Of a DNA stretch of 64,000 nt, positions 35,274 to 42,969 are shown piece by piece. Location: positions 310,001 to 374,000 of the forward strand of contig NZ_JAUSZF010000004.1 of the NCBI RefSeq assembly GCF_030817315.1, read 5' to 3'. Each line of letters opens with the position of its first letter. The stretch's first letter is position 1. The notes beneath the pieces were generated by a model. It worked only from the letters and a program-made list of their open reading frames with translations, made no database searches and was not told where the DNA came from. The DNA comes from Sphingomonas faeni (lineage in GTDB: Bacteria; Pseudomonadota; Alphaproteobacteria; Sphingomonadales; Sphingomonadaceae). A program made the translations under genes and the position numbers.

Positions 35274-36187
35274 GTCGCCGCCCCCTGATACCGGAGTTGG
35301 CATATGGGCTCGGGTAGTTCCTCGCCAAGGGCCTCAGGCGCAAGAGCGTGAATGGCAAGTTCGCCAAGTGCGGTGGCGGGCGCCAAACCAGTCTAACGCG
35401 GGACGAGCGCGGGCGATAACACTAGCGCTCGCTCCGTCAGTTTTTCGCCGGCGCGGTGACGACCGCAAGAAACTCGCCAACCTACCGTCGTTTAAGAAGA
35501 AGGGCCCATCCAGAGGCTACGAGGAACTGGATGGGCCTAGTTCCATCATCCCAACATGGAGACCATTCACATCACGAGGCTGCGTTGGCATGGGCGATGG
35601 TCGCCGACAGCGAAACCGGGGGGCGTACTGTCAGCGTGGGCTTATCTAAAGCCATAACGACGGCAGCTCTGTTTACCCAAGTTTATACCAATTGTCTTAG
35701 CGGAACAGGTCGCCCCCAAAACCTAACGGCCCGCCTCAAACGCCGTGTGAACGCGAAGCGGGCCGGCCATTCACTTTCCGGGCACCTGGCCCTCTACAAA
35801 CGCAAAAGCCGACGCGATGTTCACCGGTAACGGCCCGCCTCAAACAGGAGTGAACTGTGAGACGAGCCGGCCGGAGCTCTGGAGACATCACCAGCAACCT
35901 TCGAACTGTCCGCTGATCATTTAGGTCCGACCTGGAAGGAAGATGGTGTGACGATGGTATCAGAGCCAGCCGGACGGTAGCCAACTTGGCGGACAGCGAG
36001 AAAACGATGCTCACTGCGCGGACCGATCGCCTCGCCTCGGCAGTTCGTGCTTTGACTCGGAAAACCTTCCGATTGGTGATGGTGCGGCGGGCTGAAATAC
36101 CACCCCGAGGTTGATCCCGCCGCACCGCCCTCAGTCCGTAGTCAAAGCCAGCCGTGCCGCAACAGCCATTTCGCGGAAAGCCGTTTG
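35274..36187. other. Gene-poor stretch with several long-stem hairpins
   Basis: No gene here is convincing. Perfect inverted repeats are GGCCCATCCAG/CTGGATGGGCC (35503-35513 with 35527-35537), GGCCCGC/GCGGGCC (35728-35734 with 35758-35764) and GGTGCGGCGGG/CCCGCCGCACC (36081-36091 with 36116-36126). The word TAACGGCCCGCCTCAAAC occurs at 35724 and again at 35829, where a weaker stem follows. No T-runs follow the stems. They may be repetitive extragenic elements or folded RNA. Confidence 0.55.
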
Positions 36188-36322
36188 TCAAGTAGCTCCG
36201 GCTTTATCCCATGGCGTTCGGTCCTCGACCCGCTCCATTCGACTTTCCCACATGTACGCCGCGACGTGCTCGATCACCGCATTTTCGTCGTTGCTGGTGC
36301 AGAGTCGGCATCGTCCGGCCAT
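36188..36322 (-). CDS. Possible small protein, 44 aa
   Basis: MAGRCRLCTSNDENAVIEHV followed by AAYMWESRMERVEDRTPWD, with AAGGACTCGAT before the ATG. The CRLC pair could bind metal. Weak support. Confidence 0.3.
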   Translation of the reverse strand: MAGRCRLCTSNDENAVIEHVAAYMWESRMERVEDRTPWDKAGAT

Positions 36323-36394
36323 ATCGAGTCCTTGCAAGTTTGTTCCCTTTGCGTTCCATAAGCCGATGCACCGGCAAACGCGATCACGGTCGAC

Positions 36395-36640
36395 TTGGCG
36401 GTCCAGATCCTGCGTGCCACGCTGGAGCAGACCGAGCATGGCCGCGTCGATACTGTGCCGGTGCGCCTCGCGTTGCGATGCCTATGGTCGCACTGCCCAG
36501 AGCGCTGGCCGCTCGTGATGTTCTGGGAGGGCGCTCAACAGGATAATCAGATCGGACGCAGCCAGAGCGTGACGGCGTCGTTCAATGGGATTGTCCGTCA
36601 GTTGCGGCGATCAGGGGCAGTCACAGACGAAACGCCCTGA
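36395..36640 (+). CDS. Possible small protein, about 81 aa, start unclear
   Basis: Codon use looks real (many third-position G/C) and the peptide QILRATLEQTEHGRVDTVPV then LRCLWSHCPERWPLVMFWEG is coherent. Only a TTG is available as a start and the good frame extends slightly upstream, so the true beginning may be lost. Confidence 0.35.
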   Translation: MAVQILRATLEQTEHGRVDTVPVRLALRCLWSHCPERWPLVMFWEGAQQDNQIGRSQSVTASFNGIVRQLRRSGAVTDETP

Positions 36641-36871
36641 GGGCGTCTTTCGCGATAGGACAGCTCGGACAGCCATCCCTTGGTTAGATAAAACTAGCTG
36701 ACCGTTTGCCATCAGCCCCAGCCTCAGACTAACCAGGAAGTGGCTTATTTCGCTCGTTGTCGGCGCCAACAACCACGCGCGACCGTCGAACTCAGCATTG
36801 CGCATCGCGTCTTTCGCGTCACTTGGCAGCTGCGAGGCGAGGTCCAAGCTTCGGTATCGACCACTTTTCAC
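36611..36871 (-). CDS. Possible small protein, 86 aa
   Basis: A GTG start, with DAKDAMRNAEFDGRAWLLAP and LVSLRLGLMANGQLVLSNQG. It overlaps the end of the plus-strand candidate at 36640 and lacks a good ribosome site. Confidence 0.3.
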   Translation of the reverse strand: MKSGRYRSLDLASQLPSDAKDAMRNAEFDGRAWLLAPTTSEISHFLVSLRLGLMANGQLVLSNQGMAVRAVLSRKTPSGRFVCDCP

Positions 36872-37062
36872 TGAAGTTGAGCGTCAGTGATTATGTCAAC
36901 CGCAGCAGCAATTCTGCGCCAGTCCTCGACAGCAACACGATCGCCAAGCGCGTCGCTCAGATGGTCGATGATATAGTCTGTGGCCAGCGTACCGTGTGCG
37001 GCTAATATTGCTCCGGCCTGTATCCAGACCTCGCGCTCTTCCATGGGCCCAGCGCGGCCCAT
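36868..37062 (-). CDS. Small DUF6961-like protein, 64 aa
   Basis: Contains MEEREVWIQAGAILAAHGTL and ALGDRVAVEDWRRIAAAVD, a pattern I associate with short sphingomonad DUF6961 proteins. Its start overlaps the stop of the upstream gene by one base (TGATG). The function is unknown. Confidence 0.5.
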   Translation of the reverse strand: MGRAGPMEEREVWIQAGAILAAHGTLATDYIIDHLSDALGDRVAVEDWRRIAAAVDIITDAQLQ

Positions 37063-37211
37063 CAGATGACCAGATTACGCCGCTCGATCTCAGCTATCAG
37101 CGCATCGCCCACAGGGTTCCCCGGCACTGCGTCTGTCAGATGATACGCTTCCAGCAAGCTCTGGTCATCGAGGAACTCGATCACGTCGGGGTGCAGTAGC
37201 GGCGTTGTCAT
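37062..37211 (-). CDS. Small hypothetical protein, 49 aa
   Basis: MTTPLLHPDVIEFLDDQSLL followed by VGDALIAEIERRNLVI; coupled to the DUF6961-like gene. A longer in-frame start at 37319 would overlap the divergent gene at 37296. Confidence 0.45.
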   Translation of the reverse strand: MTTPLLHPDVIEFLDDQSLLEAYHLTDAVPGNPVGDALIAEIERRNLVI

Positions 37212-37295
37212 TCGCGAGCCTATGCGCAGCCGACCGATTCGGGCAATGCAGCGTAGCTGCTCGACACGCGGTTTCGTTCGGTACATCCTGATACC

Positions 37296-37502
37296 ATGCG
37301 GACCCCAACCACGCGTCAAATCAACGTCGAAGGCCTAGTAAGCCGACCTCGCAACGGGAAGCCGTGGACTTCCGCTGACGACTACAAACTTCTATCGTGG
37401 CACGGGTCGAAGAGTACTCGCGACATTGCCAACCTGTTGGAGCGATCGATCGCTTCGGTTTATGCGCGCTCCCACGCCCTTGGCCTGACAGGCAAGAGAT
37501 AG
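37296..37502 (+). CDS. SANT/Myb-like small DNA-binding protein, 68 aa
   Basis: GKPWTSADDYKLLSWHGSKS then TRDIANLLERSIASVYARSH is a three-helix SANT/GcrA-like pattern with WT at helix one and SVYAR at the recognition helix. It resembles the protein encoded at 38226. Probably a small regulator. Confidence 0.55.
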   Translation: MRTPTTRQINVEGLVSRPRNGKPWTSADDYKLLSWHGSKSTRDIANLLERSIASVYARSHALGLTGKR

Positions 37503-37689
37503 ACAACGGACGAACTAACCACCTCCATCAGATCAGCGTCAATCGGGCTTATTCCTAAAACGGTCCGTTATGATCATGCCGATTAACACTACAGCGAAGC
37601 ACAATATGGTAATCGTTAAGCTGCTCATTGAGCGAGGTAACAGCGCTTGGCCGGACCGCGCAATGGGTTATTCCGATCGCCTGGCGCCT

Positions 37690-38022
37690 TCAGAAACTTA
37701 GGTTATGGACGAACTCACCACCTCCGAAATTGACATAAATTCCAAGGTTCAAGTAAGGCATATTTCTCTCGCGACATTCTATCTCGCTCAGAAGCGCGCT
37801 TGCGTATGCGCGGTCGACTTCGTCACAAACCGCCCGGTACGCGTCTCGCAGCTCAGTGTCTAAAAGCCGAGCCAGTATAAACCGAATCTTTCGTCGGTAT
37901 AACTCCACGGTTTCCGAGGTTGTTTCGCGGCCCGCACCGTCCTTAGTTCGTAACCAATGATGCTGGATACGGTCGAGCCCGCTCACCAAAACGCGCAGAT
38001 GGTCGAGCTCGATTGCAAGCAT
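37690..38022 (-). CDS. Hypothetical protein, 110 aa
   Basis: MLAIELDHLRVLVSGLDRIQ, then RKIRFILARLLDTELRDAYR and a short glycine-rich end (NLGIYVNFGGGEFVHNLSF). The region is less GC-rich than the backbone. Helical; no family is recognised. Confidence 0.45.
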   Translation of the reverse strand: MLAIELDHLRVLVSGLDRIQHHWLRTKDGAGRETTSETVELYRRKIRFILARLLDTELRDAYRAVCDEVDRAYASALLSEIECRERNMPYLNLGIYVNFGGGEFVHNLSF

Positions 38023-38225
38023 GCTGACGACTTAAACCGCCTATTTATCTGTCGCAAAAACATAGGTTTTATTCAATTTGAAGAACTCACAACCTCCATT
38101 GTCGGCATAGATTTTCCGAGCGAGGACAAGTCGAAGAGCAACAGGCGAATGGGCGTGGAATGTCATTCCCACTCGTAGTAGGCCGACGTAACGAAAAGTT
38201 AGATAGTCGAAGGGTAAGGTTCGGC

Positions 38226-38498
38226 ATGCCTAGGACCGTTTGGAGCCACCATGAGGATTTGACCCATGCCCGCCTTTATATGGCAGGAGAGCCGGTTGAT
38301 GTCATAGCGACGGCCTTAAACCGAACGGTGTCGATGATCACAACGCGAACGAGCACTTTAGGCCTGCGACGCCGAAAGCTCAGAGGCGATACAAGTCGGC
38401 GTGGAAACGCAGCTTGGGTAATCGGAGCCGCCCTACGTTCGGCCTTGCCCGAGGATGAAACTCCCTTCGCGCAAGATCTTCTCGATCAACTGATGTGA
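38226..38498 (+). CDS. SANT/Myb-like small DNA-binding protein, 90 aa
   Basis: MPRTVWSHHEDLTHARLYMA then VDVIATALNRTVSMITTRTS matches the protein at 37296 (W-S/T at helix one, then IA..L.R....TR...LGL). A C-terminal extension (AWVIGAALRSALPEDETPFA) is extra. AAGGGTAAGG precedes the start. Confidence 0.5.
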   Translation: MPRTVWSHHEDLTHARLYMAGEPVDVIATALNRTVSMITTRTSTLGLRRRKLRGDTSRRGNAAWVIGAALRSALPEDETPFAQDLLDQLM

Positions 38499-38540
38499 CG
38501 CCGCATAGGATGGCTGCTGTGGCGTCCACCCATACCGTAA

Positions 38541-38690
38541 CTCAAATATATATGCCTACCTACCCTGCCCGACCCGGTCCCCGACGTTCCGAAGCCCACC
38601 CCTCCCTGCCAGATGCGGCCGGCACAGCGACCATTGTACGATCCTCACGCGTTCTATCCCGATCCCGAAGGTCCCGAATTTGGAGCCTGA
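38541..38690 (+). other. Proline-rich short frame ending in PEFGA, start unclear
   Basis: The frame reads LPTLPDPVPDVPKPTPPC, then MRPAQRPLYDPHAFYPDPEG and PEFGA before TGA. Only an internal ATG at 38613 is available. The tail EGPEFG recurs, with different codons, at 39391-39408 and 39999-40022, which suggests a translated, selected peptide. Otherwise 38499-38840 holds nothing I recognise. Confidence 0.35.
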
Positions 38691-38840
38691 CCGACTGTTT
38701 CTTGGCGCCTTACCGTTAAACGGTCTCCAGAGTACCGTCGGGAGTCGAGCCCCGCACTCAACCTTCCCAGCCACGACGCACCTGGTACCTGCTTGACGCA
38801 GGTCAATTTACTCGATCGTTCGAGCATTTATTTAGGCAAG

Positions 38841-39041
38841 ATGGCGAGAACACCAGTTGAGATCCGCGCGCAGGCGGAGGCGTACCGACAGTTACACGCA
38901 TACCTACAGGGACCGATCCTGACGCCAGCCATTGAGGATGTTGCCATCGCACTGGATAGGCTGGCCGTGTCGATCGAGCAGAAGAATGAAGCGATCCGAC
39001 TCATTGACGGTGGCGCGATGGTTACGTTGCTGACCACCTGA
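38841..39041 (+). CDS. Small hypothetical protein, 66 aa
   Basis: MARTPVEIRAQAEAYRQLHA then EDVAIALDRLAVSIEQKNEA; entirely helical with a hydrophobic end. Not recognised. Confidence 0.45.
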   Translation: MARTPVEIRAQAEAYRQLHAYLQGPILTPAIEDVAIALDRLAVSIEQKNEAIRLIDGGAMVTLLTT

Positions 39042-39111
39042 TGTGGTTCAAGCAGGCAGGCGCCAACTCCGTTAACCGGGTCTCAAATCAACAGAATCAC
39101 AGCAGGTACCC

Positions 39112-39344
39112 GTGAAACTTACCATAAGCAGGTTCAAAGGCGATCGGCGCGAAGTCGGCGATGTTGTCTTTTTCGAAGGTCGAACGATCGCGGACGATCA
39201 TGTGAGGTTAGTCGCGAGGCGTGGGAACAGATCCTCGTCAACTGGCATCGCGATCCAGTGGCGAAGCTCGAGGAGATGTCTCGCGACCCTCGCGCCCATT
39301 GGGCGCGTTTCGCGACGGAAAAGGTTTGGCGTCTCTACCTCTGA
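39112..39344 (+). pseudogene. Hypothetical protein with one-base frame break, about 76 aa
   Basis: A GTG start gives MKLTISRFKGDRREVGDVVF then FEGRTIADDHVR. At GTGAGGTTAG (39202-39211) one G seems lost; restoring it continues SREAWEQILVNWHRDPVAKL, EEMSRDPRAHWARFATEKV and WRLYL then stop. A further frame ending REEKPEFGT (to 39408) follows at once, so a second indel could extend the protein into that tail. Confidence 0.45.
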
Positions 39345-39428
39345 TCAGCCGGAAGCTCCCTTTCCATGGCTCTATCCTCGTGAGGAAAAGCCAGAATTCG
39401 GTACCTGATCTGCTACGCCGAATTTCGC

Positions 39429-39596
39429 CTAGTCTCTGCGGTTTTCCTCTGCCGCTTCGCGCCGTACGCGCCGAGCAGCGGCATCGCTTTCCTTCTTCTG
39501 CTTCCGCGACATCCGGTTGTGAGTGCTCGCCCAAAGCAGCACGGCCCCCAAAATAATGGGCCCGCCAATTACAACGAAGGCCCAGAGCGCTTCCAT
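39429..39596 (-). CDS. Small single-pass membrane protein, 55 aa
   Basis: MEALWAFVVIGGPIILGAVL is one membrane helix, followed by a strongly charged tail (RKQKKESDAAARRVRREAAE). GAGGGAGGATCG precedes the ATG. Similar short proteins are frequent in sphingomonads; no role is known. Confidence 0.6.
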   Translation of the reverse strand: MEALWAFVVIGGPIILGAVLLWASTHNRMSRKQKKESDAAARRVRREAAEENRRD

Positions 39597-39739
39597 CCGT
39601 CGATCCTCCCTCAGCAAGCATGTAGAGTTCCTTCGAACGGCGCACGGGAGATTTGGCTCCAGACGTTGCCCTGAATTAATGCGATTACATGCGAAACCAA
39701 CTACGCTGATGCGGGCACTAGCGCCTATCTGGAGATCTC

Positions 39740-39940
39740 ATGGGACAGGGAACGAGTAGCGACATTCTCGCCGTTTTCTATGTCATCCTCGGCGTCATCT
39801 TGGCGCTCGTTGCGACCGGCTTCGCTTTGCGGCGTAATGGGCGCCTGCGCGGCCGACGCGCTGGGCTCGCGTTCGCAGCGTTGTGCGTCTCACCACTGGT
39901 GATCGGTATCGTCTGGTATGTTTGGAGCGTGCCGACATAG
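39740..39940 (+). CDS. Small two-pass membrane protein, 66 aa
   Basis: MGQGTSSDILAVFYVILGVI and GLAFAALCVSPLVIGIVWYV are two membrane helices joined by a basic loop (RRNGRLRGRRA). Ribosome site GGAGATCTC. Not recognised. Confidence 0.55.
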   Translation: MGQGTSSDILAVFYVILGVILALVATGFALRRNGRLRGRRAGLAFAALCVSPLVIGIVWYVWSVPT

Positions 39941-40024
39941 GCCACTGCGTCTTCGCTCGACTAGCGCCGCAGGTGGTTGCACGATCGACCGGTGATGAGG
40001 AAGGGCCGGAGTTCGGGACTTAAG

Positions 40025-40303
40025 TCACCGGGGCGGACGCTGCACGCGGATTACTATGTTCGGTTCGCCCGTCGGACCCCGCCCGGATACTGGCCTAGTG
40101 CTATGGTGAACCGACAGGACCTCGATAACTGTCATTTCCCCGTCGACCCATATCGTAACGGACTCGCCAACCCTTGGACATGCGAGGAAGCGGTGAACGC
40201 CAAAGTCTTGATCGCCGTCCTTGAGAGACAGTCCCTCCGGCTTTCCATTTGTTATCCTGATAAAAATTCGGAGATCAGAACCTATCGCATTCGGTCGCTC
40301 CAC
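40025..40303 (-). CDS. Hypothetical protein, about 92 aa, start uncertain
   Basis: The C-terminal half, VHRFLACPRVGESVTIWVDG then MTVIEVLSVHHSTRPVSGRG, looks like a small SH3-like barrel protein known from plasmids and phages. The beginning is doubtful: a GTG at 40303 is my choice, but the frame is open further up. Confidence 0.45.
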   Translation of the reverse strand: MERPNAIGSDLRIFIRITNGKPEGLSLKDGDQDFGVHRFLACPRVGESVTIWVDGEMTVIEVLSVHHSTRPVSGRGPTGEPNIVIRVQRPPR

Positions 40304-40388
40304 CCGAGGCGGCAGAGTAGGCCGTAGACGTTGATCAAAATCTCGGCAACGCTGGACACCGTTTAGTTTCGTCGATCTACCCACCACC

Positions 40389-41366
40389 ATGGAAGATACC
40401 CCACCCAAGATCGTCAACCTATTCCTCTCCGCTTTTGCGGAATCGGTTCACGGGCGTTGCATTGGCGTACCCCAGGGCAAAGCAAGCGAGATACTGGTTG
40501 GATACACTGTCTTGTTTCGCCGGTTCCAGCGCGCATTGAAGCGCGCCCTCGCCTCCATCGAAGCTTACGAGATCCGACGGCTTGCTGAAGGTTGGGCAAA
40601 CGAATCCAAGGGCAACGCGACCGACCACCTCTACGATCTTCTTGAAGCAATTTACGTCGCAGCAGAGTTGTTTGAGTTTTATGAATCTGACATCGTTCGG
40701 TTCATCGACCCTGCTCCAAAAGCGAAGGCAGATTACAAAGGAGCGATCAAATCGCTCAAGCGGCTTCCTGTGATTATCTGCAACCGTTGCAAACACAATC
40801 ATGCCTACCTGCAATCCATAGAGATTGTCTATGACAACGCGAACATTACCACTGGATTTGCCCTTTACCGAATGAAAGACGAGACGGCGAGTATCGACCT
40901 TGAAGTGCATCGGGAGCGAGAGGCTTTTTCATTTAACTGGATATGCCGGAAACTACTGGGTGGTTTGCTAATGGCCGATGCAGAGGTCGGCAAGTTAATT
41001 TCATCTATGCCTGAAATGGGCGCCATAAAGCTACGCTCGATCAACTATACCTTGCCGATTTACGAAGAATTCAAAGCGATCTCTGAGCGGGGAACATCTG
41101 GAATGCCTAAGGAGAAGAGGCTGCCCAGATTGTCTTTAGACCAAACGGGACACATGAATGTCGACAATTCTGCGTGCGATATTTCTCGATCGGGAACAGG
41201 AAAGATGGCGGCCGTTATCGATCTCATCTCTTCATCTCTCGCCATTGAGCTTCCGTATGTCCAAGGATCTTTGACCGTGAGCCTCACAGCGGATGACGAA
41301 AACAGCCCGCCTTTAGCTGCTTTTATGCGAGTGGTTGTCGGCGGTGTGACGGTTGAAGACGAGTGA
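40389..41366 (+). CDS. Orphan hypothetical protein, 325 aa
   Basis: MEDTPPKIVNLFLSAFAESV then a helical first half (FRRFQRALKRALASIEAYEI, AIYVAAELFEFYESDIVRFI). The middle has VIICNRCKHNHAYLQSIEIV, and the second half is strand-rich (SLTVSLTADDENSPPLAAFM). No family is recognised, and there is no signal or membrane helix. Codon use is visibly less GC-rich than that of neighbouring plasmid genes, which suggests recent arrival. It stands alone between small genes and the satellite-like element. Lone foreign genes in such places are often defence or cargo, but nothing here shows that. Confidence 0.6.
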   Translation: MEDTPPKIVNLFLSAFAESVHGRCIGVPQGKASEILVGYTVLFRRFQRALKRALASIEAYEIRRLAEGWANESKGNATDHLYDLLEAIYVAAELFEFYESDIVRFIDPAPKAKADYKGAIKSLKRLPVIICNRCKHNHAYLQSIEIVYDNANITTGFALYRMKDETASIDLEVHREREAFSFNWICRKLLGGLLMADAEVGKLISSMPEMGAIKLRSINYTLPIYEEFKAISERGTSGMPKEKRLPRLSLDQTGHMNVDNSACDISRSGTGKMAAVIDLISSSLAIELPYVQGSLTVSLTADDENSPPLAAFMRVVVGGVTVEDE

Positions 41367-41440
41367 ATGCTTCGCTCGTTCCAAAGCAGTCGCGCCGTTA
41401 ACCGAATAGTACGCACATCGCTCAATTACGCCCGCGCGTA

Positions 41441-41650
41441 GAGGTGTCAGAAAACCCTCGCGCATGGAGGTGTCGGAAAACCCCGCCTATGTCATGCCAC
41501 CCCTTTAGGACTGACACCCCCGCCAGGCCCCGCCTCGCGCGTGCGCGCTTACCGCTCCCGAATGCTATTAGGGGTGCCTGACAAAATTCCCCTTGGGTGC
41601 CTGAAAAAACTCCGGCTACTGGTGCCCTTTAAGGGGGTGACAAAATCCCC
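41441..41650. repeat. Cluster of iteron-like repeats
   Basis: GAGGTGTCAGAAAACCC (41441) and GAGGTGTCGGAAAACCC (41467) are followed by related words GGTGCCTGACAAAATTCC (41573), GGTGCCTGAAAAAACTCC (41596) and GGGGTGACAAAATCCCC (41634), with an inverted partial copy near 41508-41518. The shared pattern is GGTG.C.GA.AAA..CC. The core at 41469-41483 is repeated exactly at 2868-2882 in reverse. The stretch 41367-41788 holds no gene. It may be an origin, an operator set or an attachment region of the element to the right. Confidence 0.5.
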
Positions 41651-41788
41651 TTTTAGGGCCTCCGAAACTGCCGGCCCCTCGTGCGTACGGCTTACAAAAA
41701 TTATCGCGGAGAGCGCCCGCCCTTTTCTACTCGTCGTCTACTTTAGAGATACGCTGTGCTGCTCCGGCGTCGCTACTCGACTGCTACT

Positions 41789-42181
41789 TTAGTCAACGAT
41801 GTCAGGTTCTATCAGGTCCGCATGGGGTTCCGAAGACCAGCGCTTGTCTAGGTTCGATCGAGCCCGAGCGATCCCCTCCCCCGTCTTCGGCCCCGTGCTA
41901 AGCCCGCCGTGAAACTTGCACCGGCCGTTGCGGTATATCTCAGACATGCGGCACGGCGTCCCTCGTCGGTTCCTCGCGCCACACCGTAACCCCCGCAGAT
42001 CGTCAGGGAGGATCGGCAGCGCCGCAGGGGTAGGACGCAACCCCCGCGCATTGCATTCCCACCGTAGCAGTGCCGCAGCATTCTCAGCGCGCACCAGATC
42101 GCACGCCGTCACATATTCGCGCCAACGCCGCTTGAGATCGTCGGTTGATAGGCTTTGATTGTTTTTCCGATCGCGAGCCAT
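41789..42181 (-). CDS. HGGxSTG domain protein, 130 aa
   Basis: Starts MARDRKNNQSLSTDDLKRRW after GGAGGTCGGC. The family signature is present: CGARNRRGTPCRMSEI, then GRCKFHGGLSTGPKTGEGIA. The two cysteines and His-Gly-Gly may bind zinc. It is found in phages and islands; the function is unknown. It is the last gene of the minus-strand run. An in-frame extension upstream is ignored because the ribosome site fits this start. Confidence 0.75.
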   Translation of the reverse strand: MARDRKNNQSLSTDDLKRRWREYVTACDLVRAENAAALLRWECNARGLRPTPAALPILPDDLRGLRCGARNRRGTPCRMSEIYRNGRCKFHGGLSTGPKTGEGIARARSNLDKRWSSEPHADLIEPDIVD

Positions 42182-42343
42182 GCCGACCTCCGAACCCCAA
42201 CACGCGCGTGCGCCTGCGATGCCTCCGGAAATAGGAACCCCAATACGCGAGCGCATGCGGGCGAAGTGTAACATTCACGCACCCGCGATGGCCCGAAGAT
42301 CGCTAAATCGACTTCCCCTGCCCTCGCCTTCGCCACACCTACC

Positions 42344-42494
42344 GGCACTAATGGCACTAATGGCACGGCCTCCGTCGACCGCCCTGCCCTTCTTTAAAGA
42401 TAGATAGATAGAGACCTTTTTTAGGTTACGTCGCGAGGCCAGGCACGGAGGCAGATCGATGGAGAGACCCCGTGCCATTAGTGCCGCTAGTGCC
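42344..42494. repeat. 25-bp inverted repeat made of tandem GGCACTAAT units
   Basis: The left arm 42344-42368 has GGCACTAAT twice and then GGCACGG. The right arm 42470-42494 is its reverse complement with 2 mismatches. The 101-base space holds a GATAGATAGATAGA run and an AT-rich patch. This is the gene-free gap 42182-42513. It may be an operator or a replication origin of the element. Confidence 0.55.
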
Positions 42495-42513
42495 AAATGG
42501 GCCTGAAACCGCA

Positions 42514-42969
42514 TCAACGGCCGAACTCCCAAAGCATCACTGGCTCGACCGTCGGATGCGAGCCGTGGCGCATACCGCCCCTGACAAACGCGGTCCGGTA
42601 GTCCCCTTGGTTACCGGCAACGATCGCCTGCTTGTTGTCGAGCATGATGATCCGGCGACCATCGAGCCAAACGGCTAAGCCCTGGAAGTCCCAGTCCGTG
42701 CGTGCACCGACACCGAATAGGTCCCCTGCCGTCCAGCCCAGCGCCAAGGCCTTCACCGCCCAGCGCTCGCGAGCGAGCGTCAGGGCGTCGATGACCACCC
42801 CCCGCCAGTTGTCGGGCCGCTCGAGCTTCCGAGGCGGTGGCATCAACTCCAGCCGGCGAAGTGCTGTGGCAAGGTCATCGGGTAGCCCGTAGTTCTCAGG
42901 CGCGGGCAGCGAGCGCCCTTCCCCCTCTTCGGCCAGGACCGCGGCTGCGACGTCACGCCAGCTACCCAT
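42514..42969 (-). CDS. Hypothetical protein of the satellite-like element, 151 aa
   Basis: MGSWRDVAAAVLAEEGEGRS; the second half (ALALGWTAGDLFGVGARTDW, GLAVWLDGRRIIMLDNKQAI) is a pattern I have seen in prophage proteins next to primase genes. The start overlaps the DUF3987 stop by 8 bases. The function is unknown. Confidence 0.6.
   Translation of the reverse strand: MGSWRDVAAAVLAEEGEGRSLPAPENYGLPDDLATALRRLELMPPPRKLERPDNWRGVVIDALTLARERWAVKALALGWTAGDLFGVGARTDWDFQGLAVWLDGRRIIMLDNKQAIVAGNQGDYRTAFVRGGMRHGSHPTVEPVMLWEFGR

Noticed and set aside
35736..36191. 151-residue minus-strand frame in the hairpin cluster
   Set aside because: The composition is unlike a real protein and it spans several perfect hairpins.
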